A DNA stretch of 64,000 nucleotides from Macrostomum hystrix (lineage: Eukaryota > Platyhelminthes > Macrostomidae), in assembly GCA_950097015.1 (NCBI GenBank), contig CATNEN010000007.1:7622001-7686000 (forward strand). The letters are read 5' to 3'. The first letter of the stretch is position 1. Each line of letters starts with the position of its first letter. The notes below the pieces were generated by a model, which worked only from the letters and a program-made list of their open reading frames with translations, ran no database searches and was not told the origin of the DNA. Positions 21,373 to 32,586 of the stretch are shown here, in pieces. Position numbers and translations under genes: made by a program.

Positions 21373-23791
21373 CTAACGCACGAGACGAGCGATATTTTGT
21401 CTATGCCGAGCCTCCAACTCAGCGTCTGCAGCTGCCGAGTCCATCTCCAGGTAGTGCAGCGGCAGGCTCTCAGTCAGCCAGCTCTGCATGGAGCCGCAGT
21501 AGCCGTGGCCTGCTGTCTCGCCGGCGTAGAGCATCGGCAGCAGGTGCTGCTGGAAGAAGGCCTGCCGCTCCTTGTCGAACTTGGCCCAGTCCAGAGTCGG
21601 ATAGCCCAGCTTGGCAGCGTAATGCCGATTGTAGTCCGCGTAGTTCAGGTCCCACAGCAGCAGGCCGAGGCCGGGTGCGCGCGGCAGGCACAGCCGACGG
21701 CTGGCGGCGAAGGCGGCGGGCTCGTAGTGGCCTCTGAAGTCCAGTGGATGAGTGCAAAAACAAAGTAGATCATGAGGAAATGACGATTAAGCATCAAAAC
21801 GATTAAAGGAATAAGTAAAATTTGTGTACTACCTGACAACGGCAATGCAAAGGCCGATCATTTTGCGAATCTGATGCCGCATGAAGCTCTGACCGACAAT
21901 TCGAATCGTTACAAACTCCAGGCCGCAGTATAGGAATGGCTCACCAACTGAGCAGTCCGTTATGTACCTGTTTGTGCGGGCAACAGAATCAAATATAAAA
22001 CATATTATATACTAAAATGAAAATCTTGCTTGTCATTACTAACTATAATTTAATACAAAGACAACTATAAATACTCTGTACAAACTAATTACTATACCCT
22101 GTACTTAAACACAAAGACTGCGATCCCTGTACTTTAACACAAAGACTACTATCCACTGTACTTTAACACAAAGACTACTATCCCCTGTACTTTAACACAA
22201 AGACTACTATCCACTGTACTTGAACACAAAGACTACTATCCCCTGTACTTGAACACAAAGACTACTATCCCCTGTACTTTAACACAAAGACTACTATCCC
22301 CTGTACTTTAACACAAAGACTACTATCCACTGTACTTTAACACAAAGACTACTATCCACTGTACTTGAACACAAAGACTACTATCCACTGTACTTTAACA
22401 CAAAGACTACTATCCCCTGTACTTTAACACAAAGACTACTATCCCCTGTACTTTAACACAAAGACTACTATCCCCTGTACTTTAACACAAAGACTACTAT
22501 CCCCTGTACTTTAACACAAAGACTTTTATACCTTTAAACATGAATTCCTATAATGCCTATCCTTTGTAATTAAAAAATTCAATTAATATTCCCTGTGCTT
22601 TAAACAATGACTATCATTAACTGTACTTTAAAGCATTGACTACTATCTTTTGTACTTCAACACAATGATTATAATTAACTTTACTTGAAAAAACAGTACT
22701 TTAATACTGTACTTTAACGACTACCTCCAGCTATACTTTTTTTCTAATGACTAGCCTGCCCTGTACTTCAACGCAATGACTACGCCACCCCAGATCTCCA
22801 ACCCGTAGTTGCTGTCAATCTGCACAGAGCAGTCGTCACCTGGCACAGGAGGGGTCGTCGGGCAGACGGCCGGCAGTGAAGTTGAAGTAGTTTCTGGTGC
22901 CGGGAAACCGGGACAGGCACCAGCTGAGCTGCCTCAGTCGGCTGGGCTCGATGCGGTAGGCGGATGCCGAGGGCAGCGGGTGGGCGCAGAAGGCGTAATG
23001 TCGGACAGATGTAGGCGTAGGTTCGATTCAGCACCCGATGTCGCCCAATGAAGCGTTTGGTGACGCGGACAGCGTCTAGTACGCGGAAGCCGGGCGGCAA
23101 GCGGCTGTTAAGGTCGCGCGTCAGCGCACTCCGGTCCCGAGGCAGGTCCAGGGTGAGCGTCACCAGCTGGCGAGGGAAAGGCAAAAATGCGAAAATACTT
23201 ATTTATCCGCTTGAGTGGCTACTACTGTAAGTAATAATACTAATTTATTCAGCCATATACAAAAACAATATTAATATGAAAAATGACTACAGGTGTCTAA
23301 AGTACCGTTTGGGCAGGTTCATACTTTACGGACAGAAGAAACGGATGCGGTGCAGAAAAATTGCATAAATTAATAATCAACTACTTGGCTAACTAACCAA
23401 CAGTGACAGCAAGCCTAAGGACAGGAACTCTTAAGGCTCAATACTTTGTCCTAGGCTCATTATTCCCCCTGCCCACCTGAGCAAGTGCCGACACGCCCTT
23501 GTCAGTCCTTGAGGCGCTGCTGAAATCGAGTTTAGCCCGCGGCGCCGCCCGCTCGGCTTCGCTGATGTGCCCGCCGGCCAGCAGGCAGTCCAGCAGGGCG
23601 TCCTCGACAGTTGGCAGGCGCCGATCCGGCTGTCGCTGCATGCCGCAATAATCCGCTCCAGAGTACATCAGCATCAGGGCGGCGCGGCGAGGCAAAGGCG
23701 GCTTTGATAGCGGCGGATTTGGGCGAGGCGGGCGCCGGCCCGGCAGATGCGACAGAATGAACTTGCCGAGCCAGCGCGCCAGACTGGCCAT
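21373..23791 (-). CDS. PUS1: tRNA pseudouridine synthase PUS1, four exons, one frameshift
   Basis: PUS1 (TruA family) isomerises uridine to pseudouridine in tRNAs in nucleus and mitochondria. Exons in order: 23791-23477, 23166-22840, 21967-21833 and 21733-21373; all joins keep phase. Exon 1 has YSGADYCGMQRQ, LPTVEDALLDCL and the catalytic-loop motif SASRTDKGVSAL with the active-site Asp. Exon 2 has RVTKRFIGRHRVLNRTYAY, TRNYFNFT and DPSCAR; exon 3 YCGLEF and GQSFMRHQIRKMIGL; exon 4 APGLGLLLWDLNYADYN. Exon 2 needs one base removed at the AA at 22997-22998 to restore PTYAF; with it the coding length is a multiple of three (378 residues). An upstream in-frame Met at 23863 is an alternative start. 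A 29-bp minisatellite fills the intron between exons 2 and 3. Confidence 0.93.
22050..22525. repeat. 29-bp minisatellite in a PUS1 intron
   Basis: About sixteen copies of a 29-bp unit containing CCCTGTACTTTAACACAAAG, with CCC/CAC and TTTAAC/TTGAAC variants. Decayed copies continue to about 22770. The array lies between PUS1 exons 2 and 3. Confidence 0.95.
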
Positions 23792-23942
23792 GGAGCGATG
23801 GCGCGGCGGCAATGAGGGGTAAAGCTCGGAGAGATGGGATGGAGAATGGGAAGATGCAAACAAATGACAGAAAACAAGTCAAAGCAAGGAGTGAGCAGCA
23901 ATGGGTGAAAAAGAGAGCAAGAAGGTCTGGCAGGCTGGTGGA
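23792..23942 (-). promoter_or_regulatory. Short intercistronic region with pyrimidine tract and possible trans-splice acceptor
   Basis: Read on the minus strand, this gap between the microprotein stop and the PUS1 start is strongly pyrimidine-rich and contains several AG dinucleotides usable as acceptors, the clearest being CCCATCTCTCCGAG near 23827. It has no AATAAA. In animals with spliced-leader trans-splicing, downstream genes of operons are preceded by exactly such regions. Whether this species trans-splices is not known from the sequence. Confidence 0.35.
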
Positions 23943-24203
23943 TCAGCGCAGACCCGCCTGTCGCTCAATTTCGCTCTTCTCCATCATGGCAGCTTCAAGT
24001 TCGCGCTTCTGCGCTTCAATCATGGGCTTGCGGTTAGTCTGGTAGTTGGCGTAGCTTGAGGCCATGTTAAATAGCAGCACGCAGCTGTAGGTGAAGCAGG
24101 CGCAGGCGAAGGCGGTGACGCCGTAGTTCAGTACTTTCTTCAGCCGGTTGGGAGTGTAGGCCTGCTTGCCAATGTTCTGCAGCAGGGAGCTGCTCAGGCG
24201 CAT
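23943..24203 (-). CDS. Small single-span membrane protein, upstream partner of PUS1
   Basis: An 86-residue frame from an ATG at 24203 to TGA. The N-terminus is basic (residues 1-24, ending RLKKVLNYG), followed by one hydrophobic helix of about 20 residues (VTAFACACFTYSCVLLFNMA) and a charged, coiled-coil-prone tail (KPMIEAQKRELEAAMMEKSE). The layout is that of small mitochondrial inner-membrane or assembly-factor microproteins such as COX14, but no family match could be made. It ends about 150 bp before the likely PUS1 start on the same strand. No minus-strand AATAAA lies between the two, and the gap contains a long pyrimidine tract, which suggests a shared transcript. Confidence 0.6.
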   Translation of the reverse strand: MRLSSSLLQNIGKQAYTPNRLKKVLNYGVTAFACACFTYSCVLLFNMASSYANYQTNRKPMIEAQKRELEAAMMEKSEIERQAGLR

Positions 24204-24209
24204 TGTGTG

Positions 24210-27200
24210 TTGGACTGAAGTGAGTTGGGTATAATGAGGGAACTCTGTAAGCAAATATGGTTCTCATGGTACTATTAGCAAACATTCATAAAGGAGTTTA
24301 TGTAGGGGACATTATAAAGGAAGATTATTTGCTAAAGGTTAGATAATAAACGCATTAGAAAGGAAACATGCTAAAGGCAAGTCGGTTGTAGTGATTTTCT
24401 ATTCAAGATTTCAAGATATCGGCTAAAAAATACAAATTTACTAAAATGGTATAAACAAGATACAGGAGGACAGGGTCACTCTGCACATAGCATTGGCCTA
24501 AGCTAGAATAAGAAGGCCTAATTGTGACCCAACATAATGGTGTTTGATTAGCAAAAAACTATAGCATTCTACACTACATGTTGGTTTGTTCATACTTCTA
24601 AAACACTTTTTTTAACTAAACTGTTCCATAGACAATTCCTCTGTTAATGTACATTTTCTGATAGCAATCTGATAAGGTACATAAAAATACTACTGAAACG
24701 TACTTGTCTGAAACTATTTATTCCAAAAAAGATATTTTTTTGAACAAACCACATCATTTGAAATGTTGTGAATGCTGCAGCTGCAGTCAGAGAGGAGGCA
24801 AAACTAAGTTGCAGAAGAAAAAATGTCAGTCACAGATTTAAGAATCATCTGTGCTCCTTGACTTCTTCTCTTCTCTTCTACTCTCCCTATGCTTTTCTTC
24901 TTTTCTTTAATCTCTGTCTCTTCTAATATCTGTTTTCCTTCTCTTCTGCACTCCTGTATTATTTCTCATCTCTCTCTGCTTTTCTTCTCTTTTGGGGAAA
25001 AACAAAGTTGCTGACAAAGGAAAAAGTCATGAATGAGAGAAGGCAATGTTGCAGATAAGAGAAAACTAAGTTATTAATAAGAATAAAATACTAACCCAGA
25101 AAGTTTGCTAACCTCCCAATATACATTAACTGTTCTCTAGTCCCTTTTAGCAGACATCCCTCTAAGGCATCCATTTCCCCAAAGCTGGAATATTCTGTCA
25201 ATATGCTCAATGTTCACTAAATTCTCAAATCAATGCATTGTCTATAGCTTTGACATGCATGTAACTTTGTCATTGTGACTTCTTTGAAAATTTCAAGTTT
25301 CTATTTTCAATGAAAACCACACCACCAAGTGTTTCAAATCCTTGCATTTATAATGAAACTTGTATTTATTCCAATCAAACAAATCTGCCACAAAGTATGT
25401 CACCTTTTTTGTTTGAATGGCTGGCTGAGATTCTGGAGGTTCTGGAGGTTGTACAGTATGAGTCTTAGACTCTTAGTGCTGGTACAGTACAGTGTTAAGC
25501 AATTTCCTAGATTTTCTTGAAGAAATATTTTAATGTTATATATTTTTTGTACACTAAGCAATTAGTAAGATTTAAGATTGAGGAATAGTGTGTAGAGTGC
25601 TACTAAGTATTAAGCTGTGTAAGCTGATTATTAAGTCAGGTAGTTTTTATTAGGTATAGTAAAATACAGATTAGATGACATAATAAATGGTAATCTAGTA
25701 GAGGATGCCACAAATCTGCTCTCTGGGTGGAGGCAACACCAGAGGTACTCCTCAAATTGGCTATTAGAATATAATAATAATCTGCTTACATTACTCAATT
25801 TGTATTATTATTATTATAAATAGCTTATATTACTTAATGACAGGTCAGTTAATATGTTTGTCTCTTGCACCACAGTACCTAAGTAAGTTCAACTCCACAG
25901 TGAGGCCACATTTATTTGGAGCGCAGCCACAGAGAGAAGGCTTTGGGGACTTGTCATGCAATTTACTCCCATGAGGACCAACCCCTAAGGCACAGTAAAG
26001 TGCATACTGCCTGACAATCAAAAAGTCAGGGCAGATGTACACACATGTGAGCATAGGGCCTATGCCTGCGTACAGTATCTGTGTAGGAGTCAGCAAAATA
26101 TGCAGAATTGCTTCCACACTGGCTGGAGGTCTAGTGTCACCAAATGATGTGTTATTGCCAACAGCCCTTCTGCAACAATTATTATTATTATTATTAGCTA
26201 CTACTTTGTAATACTCTGCAAGATATCCTAAATCTTTCAACTGAGTATTCAAAGAATACAAACCCCATAAAAAATGTTATGCGAGGAAATATTGAAAATT
26301 GGCCAGTGTTGCTGCTGCATGTTGGACCATTTTATCTATGATATCTTTGTAAATATTTTAGCATTATAACTCAAGGATTTAAAAAATTAACAAAAAGTCT
26401 CAAGGACTTATATTTTGTTGTAGACTTAAAGATAGGTGTAAATCAATATAAAAAAGTGTTTTATCAAACAAAAATATTCGAACTTGTTAATTTTTCAAAA
26501 TATGTTGTACTGGCATTCATAATAAGAAACGAAGTGCGACATGTGAAATTTCTTTCAGCCAAATAATTCTTATATGAGAAAGTATTATAACACCCTGAAA
26601 CTAGATTGAAGCAGCTTATTTTAATGCTTTAAAACAATGGACTAAAATTATTTATGAAAAAAGTAAAATGCCGTAGTCAAGATTTTAATTTTAAACTGAC
26701 TTCCAAGAAACGGAATTGTTAAAACTAACGCACCTTTACGAACCCTACAATATTTATTACTATTAAATGAAGATTATAAGCTTTTTACGATTACTGTTGC
26801 GTTTTTCACAATGCTACAAGAAGAAAACATTTATCATTATGACATCATTACCTTTTTTGTGGAATTAATTCCATTTCGTCGCACGTGCTTCATTTGCAAT
26901 TTTCGTGTTTAAAAAACCAATAATTACAGACAGCTTGATTAATACAACGGGGCGAACTGACGGTTTAATATTTAACACTTTAAATAGTTTTTTGCAAAGG
27001 CAAAAACCTGTGGTAGAGAGAGAGATAGGCTGTTGTAAATGGCAGACATCCAAAAAATATATACTTTTGATGGAAAAGGAAAAGGACGCCCCAAAATATG
27101 TACTTTTGTTTGAAAAGGACAATCGAAATCGAACAAGAGTGCAGTTGCTATAAAATGAGGCTAATTAAACAGCTTTCGTGGAAGCAAGTGTTATTTTCGC

Positions 27201-27520
27201 AATGACTATACTCGTTTTCTAGATGTCTTTGTTATAGCGTCGAGATAAAACTTTAAGTTCAAATTTTTTGTGTGAGTATTTTTTCAGCAGCAAGAAAGTT
27301 ATTATTAAGCTTTGCATTTTACTCTCTTTTTGTTTTATTTAGCAGAATACGAATTCTTAATGATGAATAGTCAAACATAGCGAAAAAATACTTTCGTACA
27401 GAGAAATTTAGGCGGGCGCGCTCGCATTTCGAAGGGGGTCAATCAGCTTTTGGGAAGAGATTAAGATTAAATTCATCAGCAGAATTACTTCATGCGCCTA
27501 CTGCACAGCTCATCGCCTAT
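24210..27520. other. 3.3-kb AT-rich stretch without a recognised gene
   Basis: There are runs of pyrimidines near 24860-24990 (TCTTCTCTTCTC-like) and AAT/ATT trinucleotide runs near 25785, 25808 and 26180. The two trinucleotide runs bracket a less AT-rich block at about 25840-26170, which could be an old non-autonomous insertion, but no terminal repeats or target duplication could be identified. No exon was supported. Confidence 0.4.
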
Positions 27521-27524
27521 TGCC

Positions 27525-27530
27525 TTTATT
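27525..27530 (-). terminator. Polyadenylation signal of the coiled-coil gene
   Basis: AATAAA on the minus strand, 47 bp beyond the stop codon at 27577. Confidence 0.65.
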
Positions 27531-27576
27531 GTTCATGAGTTGAGTGAAAAATTTACTTGCATGGCACGAATCAACA

Positions 27577-28372
27577 TCAGTAATAGTGCTGTCCGTTGTT
27601 TCCTCCAGGAGCAGAAAGCGGTTGCATCGGTTGAGACATCACTGGCAGCATCGGCTGCTGCATTTGCTGCTGCATTTTCTGTGGTATTTGTTGATGCATT
27701 GGTTGCTGCAATTGCTGCTGCATCGGCTGATGCATTGGCTGTGGCAGCAGTCTGTGACTCGGGCGCCTTCCAACGGCTCCCACAGCAGCTGCGGCCTCAC
27801 CTGTCGAGATGCCGGAGTCATTGGACGACACGGCCTCAAAGCTGGCCTGCTTTACCACATCTAAATTGTTTGATTCATCGACGATAGCTACGCCACAGCC
27901 GCAACCGCCGAAGTCGCCAAGGCCCCCGCTACCGCCGCTGTCGCCGCTTCCAGAAGAAGGATCGGTGCCGCCCGCGTCACGCTGAGAAATACTCATTTGA
28001 TAGCTGAACAACTGCTTCTCCAAACCGTAATTCTCCGACTGCAGGGCCGATACCTCGCGACTAGGGAGTGGATTTTATGGGTCCTTCCATGTAAATTTGT
28101 TTAAAGCATTTTACAGCCATTGTTTTTTTCTTGAGCAAACTTTGGAATTTTAATGAGAACCGAATGAATACGCTTGGTTTCAATTCATGATGCTGCAACA
28201 AACCTCATCTGGTGCTTATGAAGCCGAATGATGTCGTCATAGTGGTGATAGAAGTCGTGATAGACCAGGTGCGAGTGCAGCCATTCGATGTGTACCGTCA
28301 GGCAGCCGGTGCGAGGTTCCGTGTACCCGGCATTGTCGTCGCAGATCTGGTGATGGGGCGAGGCGTTGACGA
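27577..28372 (-). CDS. 3' exons of a coiled-coil, Gln/Met-rich protein of unknown family
   Basis: Two exons join exactly in phase: 28372-28204 (acceptor ATCCCCAG, donor ATGAG/GTTTG) and 28060-27577 to a TGA stop. The first encodes a conserved-looking block rich in His and aromatic residues (YTEPRTGCLTVHIEWLHSHL, then VYHDFYHHYDDIIRLHKHQM). The second begins with a leucine-heptad coiled coil (SREVSALQSENYGLEKQLFS), then a Gly/Ser linker and a C-terminal Gln/Met/Pro-rich tail (QPMHQPMQQQLQQPM). The tail composition suggests a nuclear or scaffold protein, but that is only inference. Upstream exons were not found with certainty. The MATH-domain exon 4.2 kb away on the same strand has an open 3' splice end and may be the same gene; their splice phases require at least one exon in between. 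Confidence 0.65.
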
Positions 28373-28399
28373 CTGGGGATTGTATTGTAAATAGCTCGT

Positions 28400-31300
28400 C
28401 GGTCTATGCTCAAAGATATGAGGAATAGTTTGTGGTCTATGCTCAGAACATAAGGGATATTAGTTATGCCAGTTAAATCAGTAAGGGCGTACAATTAATA
28501 CCTAAGCCTAAAAACTTGAGGGGTTTGCGGCTAAGAAATGCTCGAATACAATCTGATGCGGATCAGGCTATCTGTTCTCAAAGAGTGTATTGAGCGTGCT
28601 GTAAAGTGGGACGTCATACCAGCATCAAAGCAAACAAGAATATGTCAGTCCCTGCCTTGCAAATTCTTTCTTCTTGCTTCTTGCTTGCTTGTAAGAAACA
28701 AACAAATGCCTTTATTTCCCGCCTGTTGTTAACGTTCTGCTTCGGCAAGCATTTTCTGCGTGACTTACCTGCCCCAAACACAGCGCAGCCCCAGTCAAAG
28801 GAAGACAAGGCTTATACAGAGTGAGGCAGACAAGAGGAAACGAGCTTGAAAGACTGAGAAGGAGGAGTAGGGGATAACGACCGATGGAAATGGACGAATG
28901 TGCATATGAGTTCTTCTGCTCAACTGACGCAAGATTACTGTTCGTCACTTTCGATTTTTTTAAAGGATTTTGAGAACAGACAAAGGTCTGAAAGGGGTGA
29001 ATGAGGAAATAAATATATACTTCAACGTATATATTTTTCCACACAGATAAAGTCAGATTAATTTTTTATTAGTACATCTTGCGAAGTACATCTGAAAATA
29101 TAAAATACCATGACCATACCATACCCAGGTCCTTGAAAGATTTCTTGTAGGACTACCAAGCCATTTTGCCACCCGTTTTTATACCAAGGGGGCCCCTGAA
29201 ATTTTTTTGGCAGCGCCTATGCCAACAGCGTTGGGGGGTGACTGATTGGTTGACAGACTAGACGATGGTGTACTGCGGTTGAGCTGCGCCTAGCATTTTG
29301 GCTTGAGCAGTGAAAGTGAAGAAATTCGCGACAGGGCGTCCATAGTGGCCTATTTCCACCAGTTGTAGCCCTTCAAGGTCCAGCAAATCCGTCTAGATAA
29401 AGGTAAGTGACCACCAAAGCCGGAGATGATGCAGGCACATTCGGGTGACATGCTGATTCATTTTGAAGGCCTGGCAAGGCCTTTAAAATTGAGGCGCAGT
29501 GCTAATTAGTGTATAGGGGTGTATGAAATACACTAGCACTCATGGGAAAAATCTGAGCCTCGACCAGAAACATTGAATATCTCAACGGTGTGAAGAGCTG
29601 GCGACTTGATTGTTGTTTCAGAGGACGCGCAGCAAAAAGTTGGCCTCGCTCTAGAGTTTCGTGTGCTTGCGTTTTTCCATTCGAGTGCAGCACAAAAATT
29701 GTCGGGGGGGAATTTGCCCCTCCCCCTTGGTAGTTCACTGTTAAAAAATGAGTCCCTGCGTATTTTGTAGTCAATATTTGTCCCTGTACAAACCCGTTAA
29801 CCGCTCTGCCAGTAGTACCCAATAAAGGTACCCGATTACTGTATGTAAATTTAAATTTCCAGTGTGAATGAGTTACATCTTCTGTTTTATAAATACGTCG
29901 GCTAAAACTGAGAATCCAAACAAATTTTATTAATGAGTTGCAGCAATAAGGGAGGCACTGCTAAATGTGACAATTATTGCTATTTAGGGCGGGGGCAGTC
30001 CAGACTGAGGGCTGCCCTAATCCATCTGTCTCTCACGGGGATCAGTGAGTTGCCTCAGTTAGCATTAATTAAAGCGGAGTCAGTACTGACCGGGCCCATA
30101 GCTACAAGTATACATTTATCCCGTGAATGCGGATCTGCAAGTATTTTGGGAACGAGACGACAGGCGAGTTTATTCTTGTCCTTCATGCAATATTCTATTT
30201 CTTGCCCTCGCAGATCCATGCTGCTTAATAGCTTGAGAATGGGCAGAGCAGGGGGATAGCCAGCGGTTTGGCCGCACCTGGCTGGTCGTAGCGGATGCAA
30301 ATAAATTCCCCGGTCGATATGAATGCAAAGATTGCAAACTTAGCTGTTTCTGCTGCTGCTGCTGTTGTATAGGCGATCAACCGCAGGTATATTACTATAG
30401 ATTAGAATTCATTATGCTGTCTAAATGTGAGCTGTCTGACCAAGGCTCAGCAAGTGACGGAGGGTGAGAGAAAAGAAAAAGTTAGACTGCCCAGACAGTT
30501 GCCACTAATTAGCGGGGCAAGGTAGATACGAATCGGGACAGCCGGACTCCGGGCGGGGCGGTGGGGAAAGAGGAGAATAAGGAGTGAGCGGGTGGTAACC
30601 GAGTCAGGGGAATGTAATTCATGGTACCTGCCCACAAAGTGGTTCGCCTGTTTCACCTCTCGCCCCAGGTTGCCTGACACACACAAGGTTTGCTGAACCT
30701 GATCTTCTGCCGTGGAAGCACCTTTTCTGCTTCGCCTAAGTATCTAGGTGTGGCACATCGACACCCTTATGCTTGCGCCTATAGTGCTAGGCGCAATATA
30801 CAATATGAGCACAGCAAGTCGTGTGGGTTTCTGCAGAAGCGGGAGGATCCTCCGCATGATTGTCTCCGATTTTTGAAGCACTGGAGTGCCGCGGTGTGCC
30901 TCGCGCTCTGCAGCTCTTCAGGACATGACACGAATTACTTGATTTTCTTGCTCAAGCTAACCGGTTCCTTCCAGCTTGACTCACTCAAGCACCTACTCAA
31001 GAAATCCTGTGCGCAATTCAGGATGCAGCACCGCTGTACTCAGCTCACACCTCAGCCTATGATGATTTCCAGGTACTCATGTATGCCTCATGAAATTATG
31101 CTTCTCAATTCTATCGTGTTCCAACTTAACTTTATCCCTCATCTTGAGATGCTTCGTTCGACATTTGGCTCAATAAAAATATTGAACAATAGGCCATTGT
31201 CTATACTCAACAAAAACTCATTGAAACCTGAGTGATGACGATGAAGTTTACATTTTCTAGTCACATTAGTAGTTTTCAAGTGGGCAATGCCTCCAATCAA

Positions 31301-32586
31301 TTTAATCGAAGCCTGCCTCCTTCATTTCCGTTCTCAGCTGTCAGTGCACAGGTAACAGTCAGTGCAGTGCTGTAGCCAGCAACCGGAACGTTTGACATGA
31401 GGTTCTCTGATGCCGCAAATTTATGCATACGAGTTCTCAAAGCCGGATTTAGAGTCTACCGGATGGCGCCTCTGGGATAAAAATGGCCATCAATGGTCAC
31501 CAGGCCAACACTGACTGAGCTCAGAGCTGAGCTCAGTGGACCAATTGATTAAACCCTGTCAGCTGAGTCCCATGCTGACGCGGTCTGGTTTTTGTTAGCA
31601 CAGGCGACTGTGAGCTTAGTGCTCAAATCAGATTAACCTTCAACAGCCTATACGCTCGCCATCCCGTGACCTGATTGATGAGCTGTGCTGGGATCTGGCA
31701 TCTGGCGAGGTCCATTCAGTGCACAAAACTGATTTCAGGGAAAGTGCCCTTGTCAACATGCGAGCTAATCTAAATGACTCGATTTCTGATTAGATCCAGT
31801 CAATTTCTCAGCCGCACTTTATTAGCTAGAGAATATTGAGAAGTGCTAAACAGTAAAAGCTAGCTCGTTAAGAACGCGGGACCCACATTTCGTGTCACTT
31901 CGGGAATTCAGAAATTTGCTTCTTAGTGAGTGTCGCAGACGGCAATTTAAGTTCACAATATTTGTCATCAAGGACAACTGAAGTAGCTAACTATACGAGT
32001 TGTCCTTGGGTTTCATAGGTTATGTCAATGTTCGCATTGTTTAAGACCAAAGTGACTCGAGAAAACTCACAAAAGGTTTAATGAATAGCACTGTGTTCCC
32101 CGGTATCAGTGACCCATTGGCAGTTGTACCCGTAGCATAGCTTTTTGACTTTCACTTGTAGGTGTTTTTCGTCCAGTCGTCGAAACAACTACACCGCAAC
32201 TTAAATATTCTGTTTATCAAAATCTGTCGTGTGAGGTGTTAGTCGAGGCTGTAGGACTCTGCTAGAGCTGGTTCACTCATCGCAGAGCCAGAAAGAAAGT
32301 ACATCACAGCCATTGTGGCTGAACTAGTATCCCGTTGCACTGAATTTGTCTAGTTATCTAGTTGTGTGCGGGTTAGGCCATAGACATTCAGGGCACGTTT
32401 CCGCCAAGGATTTGTCATTACAGCAGTTGCACTTTAAGATGCCATACTTGGCTGAGCTTTTTGCTCGCTGCTGGCTTGATCAGTGACATTACCTAGGACA
32501 ACCCCCGAAAATATAATATATATATACAAGTATTTAAGTCCTCAGAAATAGCATGGCACTTTAATCACCACGCAAGTCATCCTTAC
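28400..32586. other. 4.2-kb stretch between two minus-strand coding blocks
   Basis: Probably intronic or intergenic. A 546-bp frame on the plus strand (30690-31235) has no domain or coding bias. A small minus-strand segment near 30615-30665 has both an acceptor and a donor and could be a 50-bp exon, but its phase does not connect directly to either neighbour. The sequence near 29570 (TTGAATATCTCAACGGTG) weakly resembles the dispersed repeat at 7.6 kb. Confidence 0.35.

Noticed and set aside
25845-26261. 138-codon frame between AAT runs, possible transposon
   Set aside because: No terminal repeats or target duplication could be defined, and the frame begins in a simple repeat.
30615-30665. 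50-bp exon linking the MATH and coiled-coil exons
   Set aside because: Both splice sites look usable, but its phases do not join either neighbour directly, so it is left out.
30690-31235. 181-codon frame on the plus strand
   Set aside because: No recognisable domain, mixed composition like the flanking non-coding DNA, and no splice or polyA context.
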